Assembly (NCBI RefSeq): GCF_018449725.1
Contig: NZ_JAAVVC010000018.1
Span: 79,926-143,925 of the forward strand
Length of the DNA: 64,000 bases
DNA from: Pseudomonas sp. dw_612
GTDB lineage: Bacteria > Pseudomonadota > Gammaproteobacteria > Pseudomonadales > Pseudomonadaceae
Reading direction: 5' to 3'
Part shown: positions 63,401 through 64,000 of the stretch, in pieces
Numbering within the stretch: the stretch's first letter is position 1
Layout of the letters: the number at the start of each line of letters is the position of its first letter
Position numbers and translations under genes: made by a program
The notes under the pieces: model-generated
Seen by the model: the letters and a program-made list of their open reading frames with translations, nothing else
What the model was told of the DNA's origin: nothing
Database searches by the model: none

Positions 63401-63893
63401 CAAGCCAATCGGCGCGGTACACCTGATATTGGTCGAACAGATCCGCCAAACGCTCAGACAATTGATAGCGTTTACGTAAATCGGTGTCATGGGTCAGGAA
63501 ACGCTGCAGGGGTTCGAAATGCGGCTGGTCGATCAACTGCGGCAGCAGGCGCATCAGACGCCAGGTCAACGGGGCTTTATCGAGCAGGGATTTGACCGGG
63601 ATTTCATCACGGCCCAGGACCATGCGATAGAGCTGCCACATGAAACTGCCCGGCAACTGCACATCGATTGCCGCCGCGATACCGCAGCCACCCATATCAT
63701 CGTCTTCAGGGTCTTCAGCCAGTGCGAGCTTCAGCCATTGAGCAATACCGTTGCTCTGTACCAAGGCTATTTCATTTTCCAAGGGCGCCAGTGGGTAGTG
63801 CCGCATTACGCTGATCACCAGGCTACGCAGTTCATCCAGACTGTTGCTTTGAACCACCATAAAACCAGCATTGAGGGACGCAGCGTCCGGCAT
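60441..63893 (-). CDS. recC: Exodeoxyribonuclease V gamma subunit RecC
   Basis: 1150 residues from ATG 63893, which has AAGGAA about seven bases upstream; another ATG eight codons earlier is less likely. It begins MPDAASLNAGFMVVQSNSLD and has the RecC stretches LVQSNGIAQWLKLALAEDP, PRDVIVMVPDIDSYAPHIRA, FKLVCLLGMNDGDYPRAQPP and RRREDDRYLLLEALLSAR-like sequence. RecC is a degenerate helicase/nuclease that splits the strands and reads Chi. First gene of recC-recB-recD, all coupled by four-base overlaps. Confidence 0.95.
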   Translation of the reverse strand: MPDAASLNAGFMVVQSNSLDELRSLVISVMRHYPLAPLENEIALVQSNGIAQWLKLALAEDPEDDDMGGCGIAAAIDVQLPGSFMWQLYRMVLGRDEIPVKSLLDKAPLTWRLMRLLPQLIDQPHFEPLQRFLTHDTDLRKRYQLSERLADLFDQYQVYRADWLEDWAEGRHQLRNGRGEAKALTAANCWQAELWRALLLDVGEQGMAQSRAGVHQRFIERINSLDVAPDGLPSRVIVFGISSLPAQALEALAGLARFSQVLLCVHNPCRHHWADIVADKDLLRHQYKRQARKSGMPVVLDPQTLHQHAHPLLAAWGKQGRDYINLLDSYDDPGSYRAAFRDGRIDLFSDSQPQNMLNQLQDDILELRPLSETREHWPAVDLQNDKSIRFHIAHSAQREVEILHDQLLERFSANPDLRPRDVIVMVPDIDSYAPHIRAVFGQLERNDSRFIPFTLADQGQRGRDPLLIAVEHLLKLPDSRFPVSEILDLLDVPALRARFGVEEPDLPTLHRWIEGAGIRWGMNAEQRAALGLPQELEQNSWRFGLRRMLLGYAVGSANACEGIEPYDEIGGLDAALIGPLVALLDALEIAHQELMQPAPPKQWGVRLQGLVQLFFKASNEHDDYLLAQLEELRETWLDTCESVGLQDELPLTVVREAWLAGLDQGRLSQRFLAGAVNFCTLMPMRAIPFKLVCLLGMNDGDYPRAQPPLDFDLMGSDYRPGDRSRREDDRYLLLEALLSARNQLYISWVGRSIRDNSERPASVLIGQLRDHLASGWRLNDDADDLLEAMTQEHPLQPFSARYFHEGDALFSYASEWQVLHQSNEQTTDIEILEPYIQDEPLGLGQLQDFLRNPVRHFFSQRLKVFFEAAEIPLADEEPFVLDALQRYSLSDSLLEAALSQLEHSDQALEAQAIRLQNSGLLPMAGFGECLQRELIEPLPDLLQRYQQLLSLWPTPLTSALPVSLELHGLRLEGWLSGLHQRADGGMLSITTIPNSIGSIKTRKWHRLTRPWVNHLVACASGLSMTTALVASDDTLLLEPLAKETALEALGNLLLAWQTGMRQPLPIAVKTAFAWLSQTDPIKAEAAARKAYEGDGQTTDGERRESPALARQFAEYDSLIADETFPDWCDALYRPLLDAPWRSLTSEGARS

Positions 63894-63976
63894 AAAGGCT
63901 TCCTTGGGAAAATACAAAAGCTAGGGCCGAACCTTAGCACTGTCGGGAGACTGTGACAGCCAGGAGCCGTCTGATC

Positions 63977-64000
63977 ATGCTGTACGAACTTTCCTTCGGA
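63977..64000 (+). CDS. Start of an unidentified gene (partial)
   Basis: An ATG at 63977, preceded by CAGGAG seven to ten bases upstream, opens a frame MLYELSFG that runs off the window. It is divergent from recC. Eight codons are too few to name a product. Confidence 0.4.

Overview
The window looks like chromosomal DNA of a Pseudomonas, most likely from the P. fluorescens group. The grounds are the high-GC codon usage, REP doublets built on the core GTGGGAGCGGGCTTGCTCGC, an lldR/lldP-lut-dld lactate locus, a yfiRNB c-di-GMP operon and recC-recB-recD in that order. This assignment comes from reading the sequence; no database search was run.

Layout. 1-987: a sodium:neurotransmitter-symporter family transporter, cut by the window edge. 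1106-1588: smpB. 1719-10355: lactate catabolism (lldR divergent from lldP-lutA-lutB-lutC-dld), with a perfect LldR-type operator between lldR and lldP. 10475-11753: two tandem paralogous small exported proteins with paired cysteines, then ssrA (tmRNA). smpB and ssrA, partners in ribosome rescue, therefore flank the lactate operon. 11886-15069: a cysteine hydrolase, a DUF6124-like protein, the wreck of a hipBA toxin-antitoxin pair and a DUF2252 protein. 15086-19674: two acetyltransferases with the scar of a histidine kinase between them, then a GT39 glycosyltransferase, a PAP2 phosphatase and a histidine phosphatase, which together resemble a lipid A/LPS modification set. 19917-21836: a chemoreceptor of the HBM (McpS) type.

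22044-36624 is the main accessory locus, a complete Tc insecticidal toxin operon: tcaA-like, tcaB-like (together a split A component), tcaC-like (B component) and tccC-like (C component). Spacing is very tight, with ATGA/GTGA overlaps at the last two junctions. The C-terminal payload of the TccC protein (about residues 658-930) carries HSE and CxxC motifs spaced as in zinc-dependent cytidine-deaminase-fold toxins of the YwqJ type. The best-studied Tc payloads are ADP-ribosyltransferases, so this is the most interesting item in the window.

36655-48490 is metabolic and regulatory: a VOC protein, a gntP-rpiR-D-aminoacylase operon, a Fic protein with a small convergent ORF, a quinone-redox group (mdaB, ygiN, LysR, SDR), a TauE/SafE exporter divergent from a LysR gene, a flavodoxin-fold oxidoreductase with a MerR regulator, and a cupin. 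48650-52183: valine/methylmalonate-semialdehyde catabolism (mmsA-mmsB) divergent from a LysR regulator. 52180-54529: yfiR-yfiN-yfiB, periplasmic control of a diguanylate cyclase. 54650-63893: recC-recB-recD. A further gene appears to start at 63977.

Four REP doublets of one class and one inverted repeat of a second class lie in intergenic gaps. No insertion sequence, integrase, prophage gene, CRISPR array or canonical tRNA was recognised.
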